Shown here piece after piece: positions 52,516 to 63,134 of a stretch of 64,000 nucleotides of DNA; the first letter of the stretch is position 1, and each line of letters starts with the position of its first letter. The translations under genes and the position numbers were made by a program. The notes beneath the pieces are model-generated. The model was not told the origin of the DNA. It did no database searches and worked only from the letters and a program-made list of their open reading frames with translations. This DNA is from Merluccius polli (taxonomy: Eukaryota; Chordata; Actinopteri; Gadiformes; Merlucciidae): the NCBI GenBank assembly GCA_030340625.1, contig JAOPHQ010003131.1:124001-188000 (forward strand). The letters are read 5' to 3'.

Positions 52516-53700
52516 AATAAGAATATGTCTTACCGCTGAATATAACTTTTCTGATTGTTCCAATTGTTCTGATTGCCATGTGGTGATATTTAGTCAATTT
52601 ATTTGCCATACAAGTTATGTGTATTATTTGCCTGTTAGCTGTAATAATATAGCCCAAGAACAGCCAGCATGGATATATGTTATACTTATTCACAATTATT
52701 GCTTATTGTTACGGGTAGATTTGGAATATATACTGTTATTATATGTTGTTAAATATACGTCTTAGTTTATTATCTACAGTGACACCAGCAGGGTTCTGTG
52801 AGAAACGAGCAGACCTATGTTTAGTCTGGTCGCCATTCAAAGAACAACAACAAGCCACGCTGTGGGTTTTCATTCAAGCCCTCAAATATTATTTGAACTG
52901 AATAGAATAAAAATGCAAGCAAAAGATGGAAATGTGTCTGGAACAGTGAAAATACTTTTTTTAATTCACACTTTTAAGTCAACAGGCAAGCATAGAGAAA
53001 TAGAGGAATAAAATGTTAGTTATTATTGAAAATCATACGTTGTGTTTACCTATACTGTTATATACAGTATAGAAATATCACATGCACTCAGAACAAGCGA
53101 CAGCCATGACCGCCTGTTTGTGAAGCCCTGGCAGAAGTGACTGACATGTAGTTCCTCTAACGGCCTATTGGTGGCTTGCGGTGGTTGAACGCAGAAAGAC
53201 CCGCCATCATTCTAAGTCAATGGAAAAAAATGTGATTTCATTTTTTTTTTCGTTCGGTCAGGATGGACTACTGCGGGGCAGCCATTCAATTCCCACCCTC
53301 AGTGTGCCAAATATGGATCGTTTCCGCTGCTGGTTGCAAAAATCTCAAGCAGTGGTGCCCCCGTAACGCAAAATCTAAGGCTTCCTAACGGTTGTGTGTT
53401 AAGTCTTACAACAGGTCAAGTGGAATTTACTTACAAGGGAAAGTTGAAAAAGACAAATAAAGACTGAGGATGACAAAGCTTCACCTCCATCTTGTTTAAA
53501 TCCCTATATTGTATGCACAATCACATGCTCACACTCTTGCTCTATTAAGCTGGTGGTCTTAAACACCACCATTACCAATTCTTCTGAGCTATGAAGGAGA
53601 ACCTGCTTTGAATCCAGAGTGACACCGAATCCTGCTTTGAATCCAGAGTGACACCGAATCCAATCTGGCAAAAACCTGTGTTTTTGGTCATTACAGGACA
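52516..53700. other. AT-rich DNA with one local direct repeat
   Basis: CCTGCTTTGAATCCAGAGTG is repeated at about 53602 and 53631. A frame at about 53181-53366 has Cys and His residues but no recognisable domain. Confidence 0.45.
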
Positions 53701-53714
53701 TGCATAAGAGGAGG

Positions 53715-53800
53715 ATAGTGTAGTGGCTTCGACTCCCAGCCGGAAGGTTCTGGGTTCGATCACCAATGTCTACCTCTAAGCATCCTCTAGGAAGATGCCT
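53715..53800 (+). repeat. tRNA-derived SINE head
   Basis: GGATAGTGTAGTGGC (A-box-like) lies about 35 bp upstream of GGTTCTGGGTTCGATCACC (B-box-like). This resembles a tRNA Pol III promoter, but the arms do not fold as a complete tRNA. Confidence 0.6.
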
Positions 53801-54179
53801 AACCCCATGTGGTGTGAAGGGGGCGTGGCTTGGTGTTGGCTTGCGGACAAAGGGAGCGGGGCGGCTCAACCACGGGAATCAACGCAGCTGTGGGAGGGTT
53901 AGAGTAATGAGTCACCACTATTATTGCATGGATGATCGCCAGTTTTATTGCATGGATGATCACCAGTGTTGTGGTGTGAATTATTGTCTGTGTGCAGCAG
54001 AGTGGACAGTGTGGTAAATAAGATTTTGCTGTTTATATGCCTGATGTATTCCCCCCTGAATCCTGAGTAGCATAAACAATTGCTACAGTGGCACCTGAAC
54101 GGGACTTTTTTTGGTGGAAACAATGGAGGCAAGAGCGGAGTCACCACTGGTCCAGGCATTGCGCATGATCTAGGCCATG

Positions 54180-54680
54180 CAGGACAGCCCTCCCAAAGAT
54201 GGCTCCGGGGGACGACATGGAGGCTTCCTTCAAGGTCTTCGAGGGCACGGCGGAGTTGTACGGGTGGCCCCAGGTCCAGTCGGGGATGCGCCTACTCCTG
54301 CTGCTCTCCGGCGAGACCCTGGCGGCAGCGCATGGGCTACCGGTGGCAACTTGCACGTCCTACGGGGACCTGACCTAATCTCCGACCCCGCACCAATGGT
54401 CCGGGCCCGGCATGTCCAAGACCCAGCCTCCACCTCGGTCCCTGCGGACCCTCAGTGAGTCCCTGTGTCGGGACAGGAGTGCTGGTGCTGCGGCCGACAC
54501 GGCCACCGACAGCGGGAGTGCCCGTTAATGGAAGTGCATGGGCAGGTGGTCCGGGTCGCCGCAGCGGTGGTCTCCTCTCCCGACCGGGAGGGTAGGTACA
54601 GCATACCGGTAAGGATGCAGGGAGGCGTTGTTGGATTCGGGGAGCTGTCAAACCCTGATCCACAAAACCACCCCTGTTAT
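54180..54680 (+). pseudogene. gag: Gmr1-like Gag relic with zinc knuckle
   Basis: The capsid-like segment in one frame (about 54197-54380) and the zinc knuckle in another (54465-54683) show at least one frameshift. The knuckle has the spacing C-x2-C-x4-H-x4-C. Confidence 0.7.
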
Positions 54681-55169
54681 TAGGCACTGATTGGCCTGGA
54701 TTTGGTAGGTCAGTTTCAGGGGAAAGGGCACGCGCGCACGATAGGTAGGGACTTGCGGGATGTGTGCTGTGCTCAGCGGTGATGTGAGGTCGTCCGACGC
54801 TGCTCAGGGGGGGAGTGAGTCAGTGGGGGATTTCCCCCTTGAGAAGTCTCGTGACGACACTCTAGGCTCAGCCTTTGACCAAGTGATAAAGATTGACGCG
54901 GTTGTCACCTTTCCCCACTTTATGATATTTAGGGACAGGTTATATAGGATGAGTCGTGACACTCAGTCAGGGGAAGAAGTGAGCCAGCTGCTCATCCCAA
55001 AAGTCAATCCCTAAAGTCCATGCTGCACAAGTTTGTGCATGAAGACAGTCACAATTGGGATAAATGGCTTGACCCTCTATTATTCGTATCAGTACGGGAG
55101 GTTCCTCAGGCCTCCAAAGGGTTTTCCTTATTTAACGGTTGTTAATGTTCAGGTTACCTTAACATTAAT

Positions 55170-55800
55170 GCAATTGTTCAGGAGGAATTAAGGTCAATGC
55201 TAGAAATGAGGGTAATAAAAGAGTCACACAGAGGCTGGTCTAGCCCAATTGTGCTTGTTCGCAAGTTTGATGGGCCTATTCGTTTCTTTGTTGACTACCA
55301 CAAGGTGAATGATGTGTCAGAGTTTGATGCATATCCAATGCCTCGGATCGACGAACTCCTAGATCAGTTAGGCACGGCTTGTTTTTTTTTACTGGATTTA
55401 ACCAAGCGCTACTGGCAGATTCCCTTATCTCCAGAGTCCATCAGCTTTCTCCACTCTCTCCAGCGTCTCATGGACCAGGTGCTGCGTCAGCACGCTGAGT
55501 ATGCTGCTGCCTACCTTGATGATGTCATTATTCATAGTTACACCTGGCAGCAGCATATTCAGCGAGTGGCTGCAGTGTAAATCGATAAATCGTTGTTATA
55601 AATCACAACATGGAAACACCACGTCACATGAAAAATGTTGTCATGCTACTTCGAGTCACTGAGGCGGGCGGGGCTCACGGCCAACCCAAAGAAGTATGCA
55701 ATTGGACGGAGGGAGGTATGGTATTTGGGGTACCACTTAGGCGGGCCCAGTGGACTGAGCAGTGTCAGACAGCGTTTGAGACAGTTAAAAAGACGAACAA
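55170..55800 (+). pseudogene. pol: Gmr1-like reverse transcriptase relic
   Basis: An open stretch at 55197-55580 contains VIKESHRGWSSPIVLVRKFD, FFVDYHKVND, LLDLTKRYWQIPLSPES and the catalytic AYLDDVIIHS. A block between PL(S)PES and the fingers-palm joint is shortened (SFLHSLQRLM directly follows). Coding resumes past a short repeat insertion at about 55660 (AHGQPKEVCNW) and fades near 55800. Confidence 0.82.
55580..55670. repeat. Dispersed ~70-bp repeat, copy 1
   Basis: Contains TATAAATCACAACATGGAAA and ATGAAAAATGTTGTCATGCT. Further copies lie at about 55805-55880 and 56735-56805, all in the same orientation. Copy 1 interrupts the gypsy RT relic. Confidence 0.75.
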
Positions 55801-55804
55801 AATC

Positions 55805-56805
55805 ATCGTTATAAATCACAACATGGAAACACCACGTGTCACATGAAAAATGTTGTTATGCTACTTCGAGTCACTGAGACCAGCTTTGACCGATGATTTG
55901 GCTTTCATTGGATGCTGCTGCAGGTGTGTACTGAACTCTTCGTTGGATTCCCAAGCAGTCTTCCATGTCTTTTCTTCCAAGTAAAATACAGAGAAGAAAC
56001 CTATCTATCTTTCCCTTACAGCACGATTACCTTATATTTTGGTTTATTTATTGTTCTGAACTCTGAGCTCTGCTATGAGCATTTAATTTGCTATCTGTAT
56101 ATTCTTTATATTCTTTCCAATTATCAGTACAGGTAGAGTGCAGTTGTGCAGGAATCTTTTGGGTGAGAGTTTTGATAAACACATTTTTTGCCGCAATGCA
56201 GAAGTGCTTCATGAGCAGAAAATGAAAAAACCTGTTCTATGAGAGATTGTCCTTCAGTCACAACATGCTTGTCTACACTTTAGAGTCTATGCCCCTAGGC
56301 TCAGGAACGCCCTACCAGGCAATATCAGAGAGGCAGAAACTCTTCATAGGAAACTTCTTGAAACACATATATTACCTTCTATTAGCCTGCTCTGCCTTTT
56401 ATGTTTAGTACCTTTATGATAGTGTTTTTATTATTTTATTATTATATGTATTATATCTGTCTTGTTTGTATTATCTTAGCATTGTATTATCACCGTTTGT
56501 ATTATCTTTTCTCTCTATTTCACTCTTCTGGATCTATTTTTGCTTGGGTTCTTACTTGATTGTTATGTAGGCATATTAAGGCATTTAGACATACGATATT
56601 ACCATTAGTCAGTGTAGACAGCTCTATGCAGTCGCTCAGTGACAATCTTAAGATATCATAGATCACCAATAAATATATTATTAGCAGCATTTTTTGATTG
56701 ATATTAGCAGTGATTACATGAGTAAATTGATGAATCGCCTTTATAAATCACGACATGGAAACACCATGTGTCACATGAAAAACGTTGTCATGCTACTTCC
56801 ACGCC
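55805..56805. repeat. ~930-bp interval bounded by direct copies 2 and 3 of the ~70-bp repeat
   Basis: Copy 2 (about 55805-55880) and copy 3 (about 56735-56805) share ATGGAAACACCA and GTGTCACATGAAAAA. The interior is AT-rich and no gene is recognised. It could be an LTR-like or SINE-tail structure, but no TG...CA ends or TSD were established. Confidence 0.45.
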
Positions 56806-56829
56806 AGGTAAAGCCATTGCTGCCCCTAT

Positions 56830-56954
56830 AGCCAGGCCCGGATTAACACAGTGTGGTGCCCTAGGGTGACCACACTTGAAGTGCCCCCGTCTTCCCACTT
56901 TACATGAAAAAAGTGAAACTTACTATGGCTATAGACTATTTACTGAAATACACA

Positions 56955-56989
<35 letters not shown>

Positions 56990-57530
56990 TGCTGCTCTCC
57001 ATATGAATTCTCCCTTACTTCTTTACGTATAAAAGAGCTTGCAATAGCGGATATATTTTGAATCGTGGCTATGTGCCGAGATTTTTCTTTTTTTGTTGTT
57101 TTTTTTGTTTTTCGTTTCACACAACCAGCTGATGCCAGCACATTTTGAATTTGTCTAATATGGTAGATTGGTGGCACTAGGTCCACAATGACACAGTGCC
57201 GCCAATCGCAATTATTTTTCTTTATATATATATTTACATTTTTTACCAGAGGCCTTGTGCCTCAAATCAGGGCAAGAAGGTGCAGTTTGAATTGCTTACA
57301 GCCAGTTATCGGTCGACATCATGCCTGGATTGTGTCCACACACTACGATAAGATCAGATTGCAGCGTGAGCCAAAACCTCCTCAGAGCGCGACCCGATGC
57401 ATCGCAGTCACAACGCCACGAGATCCCATCTGAGAGGGTCCACACCTGACAGCTAATCAGTGAATATTGATCTCTGCTGTGTTCAATTATGTCACCTACT
57501 TGAGCCTCCCAGTGTGTTCCTGTTGTTTTC
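56830..57530. other. Degenerate repeat-like DNA
   Basis: CAGGCCCGGATTAACACAG near 56825 resembles a terminus seen in fish DNA transposons. A (CT)n run lies at 56958-56988. A stretch rich in short T-runs follows. No boundaries could be fixed. Confidence 0.35.
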
Positions 57531-57534
57531 TTAG

Positions 57535-57536
<2 letters not shown>

Positions 57537-57602
<66 letters not shown>
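57537..57602. repeat. (TATC)n-(TA)n microsatellite
   Basis: About nine TATC units followed by a TA run. Confidence 0.92.
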
Positions 57603-57605
<3 letters not shown>

Positions 57606-57800
57606 GGCCGGGACTTTAACGTGTTAATTAAGATTAATTAATTACACGATAATTAAAAATGGACGCATTTTAATCGCACTTATTTTTGCACCGCGGAACG
57701 TTTCTCACTGGATGAGTTTCAGGCGGACCGATTATACTGGAGCACCAATTAGCGTTCATGAGTTCCGATTGTTTGTTACAAAAAACGAACGGATGGAAGC

Positions 57801-57885
57801 GTCGATAAGAGCATGGTTGTGTGCAAGCTATGCAACAAGGAATTCGCATATCACCGCAGCACATCGAGCCTCAAGTATAGGGTGG
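57801..57885 (+). pseudogene. hAT transposase BED zinc-finger remnant
   Basis: VCKLCNKEFAYHRSTSSLKY matches the start of a BED finger (C-x2-C). The residue after the Lys-Tyr is Arg where the family usually has the first zinc-binding His, and the reading enters unrelated DNA directly after. Confidence 0.65.
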
Positions 57886-57984
57886 CCATTCGTCCGGCTT
57901 TAGGCCAGACTGTCCGGTTTTTCAATGCCCTGTCCGGCGTCTGGCGCAGCATCAAGCCGGACGCGTATTTGTCCTCCTTTTTGA

Positions 57985-58170
57985 GACCCCCCCGCCGGTC
58001 GTAGGTCCGGGGTGCGTTGTTATCGTGCGCCCTCCCCGCCCCGTCGGCCGTAGGTCCGAGGCGCGCACCCCCCCCACCCCCCGTCGCCGGCCGTAGGTCC
58101 GAGGCGCGCCCCCCCCCCCCCCCCCTCGTCGTCGGCCGTAGGTCCAAGGCGCGCCCCCCCCCCCACCCCC
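57985..58170. repeat. C-rich minisatellite with the GTAGGTCCG motif
   Basis: Four units of CCGTAGGTCC(G)-AGGCGCGC followed by C-runs. They share the CGGCCGTAGGTCCG core with the arrays at 35010-35540 and 38240-39120 and the hAT core at 33340-33415. Confidence 0.85.
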
Positions 58171-58281
58171 ACAAAAAAAATTACTTCTCACTGTTCTCAG
58201 GTCAAATATTTATATGCGATTAAAATGCGATTAATTTCGATTAATTAATTAAAGCCTCTAATTAATTAGATTATTTTTTAG

Positions 58282-58282
<1 letters not shown>

Positions 58283-58326
<44 letters not shown>

Positions 58327-58335
58327 ATTATTATT
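58283..58335. repeat. (TA)n microsatellite
   Basis: A TA run followed by ATT/TTA triplets. Confidence 0.9.
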
Positions 58336-58720
58336 ATTTATTTATTTTTGCCTCTCCTCACAGAACTTAATTTCAAGGCTTGTGTTTTGTTTTCATTACA
58401 GTCTGCAAGTGAAGATACTTTGTGTGCATCTGTGATTTATAGCTATCTGCATATGCTTCCACGTAACACTCTTCTTAACCAATAGGTTGTTAGATTAGCC
58501 TCTGGATCAGTTCACTTTTCTCTAAGTCTTCACATCCCTCATTACTTATGCGTAGCTCACATGACATTTAAACAAATTGACTTGTTCTTGCTATATAACT
58601 GCAATTTTTTAAATCATATTGATATTGGGGCAACAAACTCACTTTTATGGTTTTGTGGAATCTGTAGCCTATTAAAAGTTAACATATAATAAAGTTGTGC
58701 AGTTGAGCAAGGACAAGGAC
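58336..58720. other. AT-rich DNA, nothing recognised
   Basis: No frame, repeat or TSD of note. Confidence 0.5.
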
Positions 58721-58851
58721 ACATGCACACACATAGACAAACACACACAGGTATACAAACTCACACAACTACACGCATACCTCATGCTCTGTGCAAATAC
58801 ATGTGGCCGCTTAACAGGATAATAAGGGAATGCACACACACGCGCAAGCAC

Positions 58852-58870
58852 ACACTCTCTCTCTCTCTCT

Positions 58871-58967
<97 letters not shown>

Positions 58968-58972
58968 GCAGT
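58852..58972. repeat. (CT)n microsatellite, then (CA)n
   Basis: CT run of about 100 bp ending in CACACACAC. Confidence 0.93.
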
Positions 58973-58974
58973 CC

Positions 58975-59625
58975 AAACCTAATTAACAGGAAGCTAATTA
59001 TTTTTCCAGGGCAACCTAGGGCTTTCCTGGACCTAAAAGCTATGTGGTTATTTAGCCTGTGGAGCTTCAACAAACCATGACATTGTTCCTTCAGCTTTCA
59101 CACTCCTCCTCCACTGGGCCCTGATTGGATAATTCAAGGCTGCATTTGAAAGAATACAAAAGCTGTCATTGAATGCATAGACGTTTGTTATTACGGTTTT
59201 ATTGTTGTGATCACGCCACAGCAAACGACATGATTAAGCTTTTGATCAACTGATCGGTTCAACTGATTGGTTGAACCAGAGAATGGCGGACCAATTGGGA
59301 ATCAATAGTTACTAACAATTGTATTGCATTTTTGCGTTCATTTTAAATGTGAACTTCATAATTCATAATTCATTCAACATTCATGCGCAATGGACTAAAT
59401 TTCATCAGTCATAATGACAACCAGTGACCAGTCAATAGCAATGGTTAATGTGGGCTGTGATCATGTGTGACGTAGAGAGAAAAAAGTGCATTAAATACTT
59501 CTTCAGAATCATCTTTTGAAATGTTCTGCAATTTGAAACCTTTGGAGTCAGGAGGAGTTCATTTGTAATCTTTTTAATGTCTAGTTATTGAGCAGACAAT
59601 TTAACCCTACGTGACATAAAGTGAT
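58975..59625. other. Non-coding DNA, nothing recognised
   Basis: Only short frames without motifs. Confidence 0.5.
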
Positions 59626-59634
59626 TTTTTGTTT

Positions 59635-59760
59635 TTAGATACATAGAGGTTAGGTATCTTGATCAAGGATTTCTACAAGTAAACTGTGGACATTAGGGGT
59701 TCGAACCCACAACCTTTCGGCTGGGAAGTCAAACACCCTAACCGACTATCCTGTCTGTGT
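59635..59760 (-). repeat. tRNA-derived SINE fragment
   Basis: On the minus strand GATAGTCGGTTAGGGTG (A-box-like) precedes GTTGTGGGTTCGAACCCC (B-box-like). It continues into a segment resembling the common fish SINE motif CTTGAGCAAGG (here CCTTGATCAAGATACC). The body beyond is absent. It is not a functional tRNA. Confidence 0.65.
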
Positions 59761-59816
59761 GTGTGCATGTGTGTGTGTGCATACGTAGGTGTGCGTGTGT
59801 GCGTGCATGTGTGTCT
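59755..59816. repeat. (TG)n microsatellite
   Basis: Imperfect TGTG/TGCA repeats directly adjoining the SINE fragment. Confidence 0.85.
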
Positions 59817-60083
59817 AAATCCACTTTAACACCATTAACAAGGACCAGGGCCACAGAGAGGCAGCTCTAACAAGTACATAAACCCGACCACCAGGAGGAG
59901 CCCACTTGTATTGCTGAAGGGCCCCACGAGCAAGATGCTAAACGTGCTAACTGCTGATGCATAACAAGCAGCTCTTCATACAAGTGGGAGGTTGAGTAAG
60001 AAAACAGGGGAATTTGAGGGCGATGACTCCTCGAGATAGAGCAAGCAAATGGAGTATGAGTGTTCAAATAGATCAGGGTCGGC

Positions 60084-60122
60084 TCAGCTGGTCCCATAAT
60101 GTTGCATTATGGGACCAGCTGA
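60084..60122. repeat. Perfect 18-bp-arm hairpin
   Basis: TCAGCTGGTCCCATAATG, a TTG loop, then its exact complement (60105-60122). There is no T-run after it and no gene beside it, so a terminator role is not supported. Confidence 0.9.
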
Positions 60123-62030
60123 ACCTCTGGTCTCTGTTCTCTGGTCTCTGTTAATTAAAATGAGCAAGAAAAAAAGAGCGGGATTTGCACTTGTGATAAT
60201 TTCTAATTACATGTTTTTTTTAAAATTCTGGTAGAGATTGTGGAAATATGTTTTCACTTTATGGTTTTCATATGGTTTTTACGATTAATTAAATCTTTTT
60301 TTTACCATCTGTTTCATTGTCAGAACACAACATGCATTTCTATCCAGGCTACATTCAGAGTTTCTGCTTTACACAACCCTACACTGAGATCTTCATGATA
60401 TCAAGTGGATTTCATTAACATTTATGAAATTGCAATGTTGGACTTGCTTCTCGGTCCATATGGAAACAAAAACAAAAGCAAAATGTTCTGTGTGGCCCTG
60501 GGTCGGGACGCAGAAAAACATAAACTTAGTTGTAGCGTTCACCGACCGTTACGACCAGTCCATGACGACCGTTATGAAGCCGTAGATTTTGCGTTGGAGG
60601 ATTTTTGCAACCAGCAGCGGAAACTATCCATATTTGGCACATTGAGGGCAGGAAAACTCATTAATACTCAATCATATCAATCCTTAACTTTGTAATAAAA
60701 TAAAACTCTCAAACAGGACCTCTCAAAATACATAATATGGAGAGGAACTAGCCACTGAGATCCTAACCAAATGAAGAAAAAATGTATTTGCTTTGTATTA
60801 CAAGAATTAAATCACATTTTTCCCATTGATTGAATGGTGATTGGTCTCTGCATCCAACCACCGTGGGCCGTTAGAGGGCTTCACCAACAGGCCTTCATGG
60901 CTGCCGCTTAGGGGCCTAGTTTCTACAATACAGCAGAGCCCTGAGAGAACGATAACAAAGTCAGTGATGGACGGTTATGGTCATGACTGGAGAAGGTCCA
61001 TCTCATGTGTGTCATTTCAGTTGCTGCTGTTAGTCACCCATATATCCACACACACCTTGCCTTTTAATGATTTATATGAATTTTTTTTTTGACTCCTCCT
61101 ATAGTATTTCTTTGTGTTCATCTGTATTTCTTCATTTCTCCATCCATACAAGATGTCCCCCCCCCCCCTTTCACAGTTGAACGTTACTCACTTACTATTG
61201 TTAGCTAGATTTCATTATTATGCACGTTAACAATGAACGGAACAACTTGTGTTCTCTCTCTCTCTCTGTCAATCTATTTGTTGTTCCTCGGTTTTCATCC
61301 CTCCGCCTGTCTGTTTTCTCTCTCTCTCTTTGTGTCTGTTGTGGAATTTATGAACTATACACCACATAGAATAAGTAACCATCCAATAGTATCTAGTTAG
61401 TTAATTAAGCCTTTGTATAAAGTATTGGGGAGAGAAGTATCTCCCTTTCTCCCCCCAATTGGAACCTGTTAAGTTAGCATTCACATTGTCAATATAGCCA
61501 CAAAGTCTAGTACCATGGCCATGCTACTAACTTCTTTATTGTGTAGATTCCTTCAGTTGTCTAGTGTCCTTGCAGACATGTCTACCTCCCCCCATAGTAT
61601 ATTGCAAATTAACTTGTGCTTTCCCGCCATGGCTGGCCACAGCCTTTGCCAAAACTTAACTCTCTGCGATGGTCACTCCCCTTACTTTGTTTCCTTTGTT
61701 GTTACTGCCCACAATGTGAAAGTTTCCCCATAAGAATCATGTACACCCATTGTCTGATTGAAGATGCTTGGTAAATGCTCCCATAATCATGCTGTATTAA
61801 ATCATATACTTTCCTATCAAAAAGTGTCCTAAAAGATTATTAAGTTATTCTTCATCAGTGTCAAATATGTTTCTTGACATTTGTTTCATTTTTTCCACTG
61901 CGTGTCTCTCTCTTTCGCCTCCTTTTCTCCTCCCTCTCTTGGCCTCTCCACCACTTGACCTCTGCCCCTCCTGAACCAATGTCCCCCTCCCCCTCTCGTC
62001 TCTCACACTCGCCATCGCTTATTCCAGCCT
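60123..62030. other. Non-coding DNA with pyrimidine-rich stretches
   Basis: A plus-strand frame at 60405-60695 (96 codons) has no recognisable motif, and I do not call it. A poly-C run lies at 61156-61168, and CT-rich stretches at 61252-61265 and 61318-61328. Confidence 0.5.
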
Positions 62031-62031
62031 A

Positions 62032-62035
<4 letters not shown>

Positions 62036-62091
<56 letters not shown>

Positions 62092-62092
62092 C
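62036..62092. repeat. (CT)n microsatellite
   Basis: CT run with one CTTT interruption. Confidence 0.9.
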
Positions 62093-62099
62093 ATTTATC

Positions 62100-62885
62100 T
62101 CCTATAACCATTTCCCTCTAATACCCCACCCGCCCCCACCCAATGCTGCCTCCTCAAGACCCCCCCCCCCCCCAACCCTATTTCTATCTCGCCTCTTCCC
62201 ATTCCTTTCAGTCAGCACAGTACAGTAGTGACTGTACTGTGCACAGCAGTGTATTGATCTGCAGCTCGACAAGCAAGTCTGTGGAAAAACAATGTAGCTT
62301 GTGTGGTTACCCAAGATTTGTTTACAGTGGTGGCGGTTTTGTATGGGTAAGCTGAACTGTATTTACAGTACAGGCTGTACTCGGGTGAAATGAGGAATTG
62401 TACTCTATGGTATAGTGATAAAGTGTATTATGAAATGATGAATGGTAGTAAAGTCAAAAGATCAATAGTAGTAATATATAAAATAATAAAGTGTACCAGG
62501 GTATCATGATCATGATGAGAGTATAGAATTACACTAAAGGGATACATTGTACTAAGGTAAAATTGTACTGAGATTAAAGGATAAATTGGGCCAGGATAAA
62601 AATGATTAATTGGACGTAAAGGGTGAGCTGCATGCATCCAGCAAATGTGTATCTTTTTAACAGCTATCTATCCTGCCCAAGGGTCCTTGAGCAAGTATCT
62701 TCAACCACCAAGTGTACTTGGCCTATTATAGAGTCACTATGGATATGGATACAAAGTATGCATTACCATAAGTGTGCGCACGTTTACTAAGTGCTGTTTT
62801 ACAGGGCAGACACGTAGCATTGTATTTCTGTTACTTATAAACATAGACACAGCAGAGGGACAACGATAGAGAAAAAGAAAGAGAG
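62100..62885. other. Non-coding DNA with a SINE-like scrap
   Basis: AAGGGTCCTTGAGCAAGTA at about 62680-62698 resembles a motif common to fish SINEs, without a tRNA-like head. A poly-C run lies at about 62160-62173. Nothing else recognised. Confidence 0.4.
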
Positions 62886-62887
62886 AG

Positions 62888-62888
62888 C

Positions 62889-62934
<46 letters not shown>

Positions 62935-62950
62935 AAGCGAGAGAGAGAAA
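62888..62950. repeat. (GA)n microsatellite
   Basis: GA run ending in GAAAGAAAGC. Confidence 0.9.
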
Positions 62951-63044
62951 TTGAAAAAGGAGAGAGACTGATAGCAATGTATTTCCCTGTATTCCATAGA
63001 CCTTTAAAATAAAATAATAACAAATATTCACATCTGACTTTTCT

Positions 63045-63134
63045 TGCACACACAAACATGTGCACGCACACACACACACATACACACACACACACACATA
63101 AAACATGCATACACACACACACACACACACACAG
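63045..63134. repeat. (CA)n microsatellite
   Basis: CA runs separated by CATAAAACATGCATA. Confidence 0.9.

Larger units (their letters stand above)
54089..55830 (+). mobile_element. Second Gmr1-like gypsy element, decayed
   Basis: A primer-site-like TGGCACCTGAACGGGAC lies at 54089. It is followed by gag pieces (GDDMEASFKVFEGTAELYGW), a zinc knuckle CWCCGRHGHRQREC at about 54480, integrase-flanking fragments (about 54900-55135), then RT. Integrase remnants before RT again indicate the Gmr1 clade. Multiple frame changes and internal deletions are evident, and LTRs are not clearly delimited. Confidence 0.75.
57603..58255 (+). mobile_element. hAT-family fragment with BED-finger start and foreign C-rich insert
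   Basis: The left terminus AGGGCCGGGACTTTAACGTG is followed by AATTAA-rich DNA. The right side has GATTAATTTCGATTAATTAA in the mirrored position. These are ends I associate with a very common fish hAT family. The transposase is reduced to part of its first domain; the interior is replaced by a piece starting GGTGGCCATTCGTCCGG (about 57881) and by a C-rich minisatellite. Confidence 0.6.

Noticed and set aside
53181..53366. THAP-type zinc finger
   Set aside because: Cys and His spacing does not fit the THAP pattern in any frame.
53715..53800. tRNA gene
   Set aside because: A- and B-box-like motifs only; acceptor, anticodon and D arms do not pair. Called a SINE head.
59690..59760. tRNA gene on the minus strand
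   Set aside because: B box is good but no complete cloverleaf; it continues into SINE-like sequence.
60084..60122. Rho-independent-type terminator
   Set aside because: No T-run, no upstream gene, and the genome is eukaryotic.
60405..60695. 96-codon ORF as a host gene
   Set aside because: No recognisable domain, no splice or promoter context, and surrounded by non-coding DNA.
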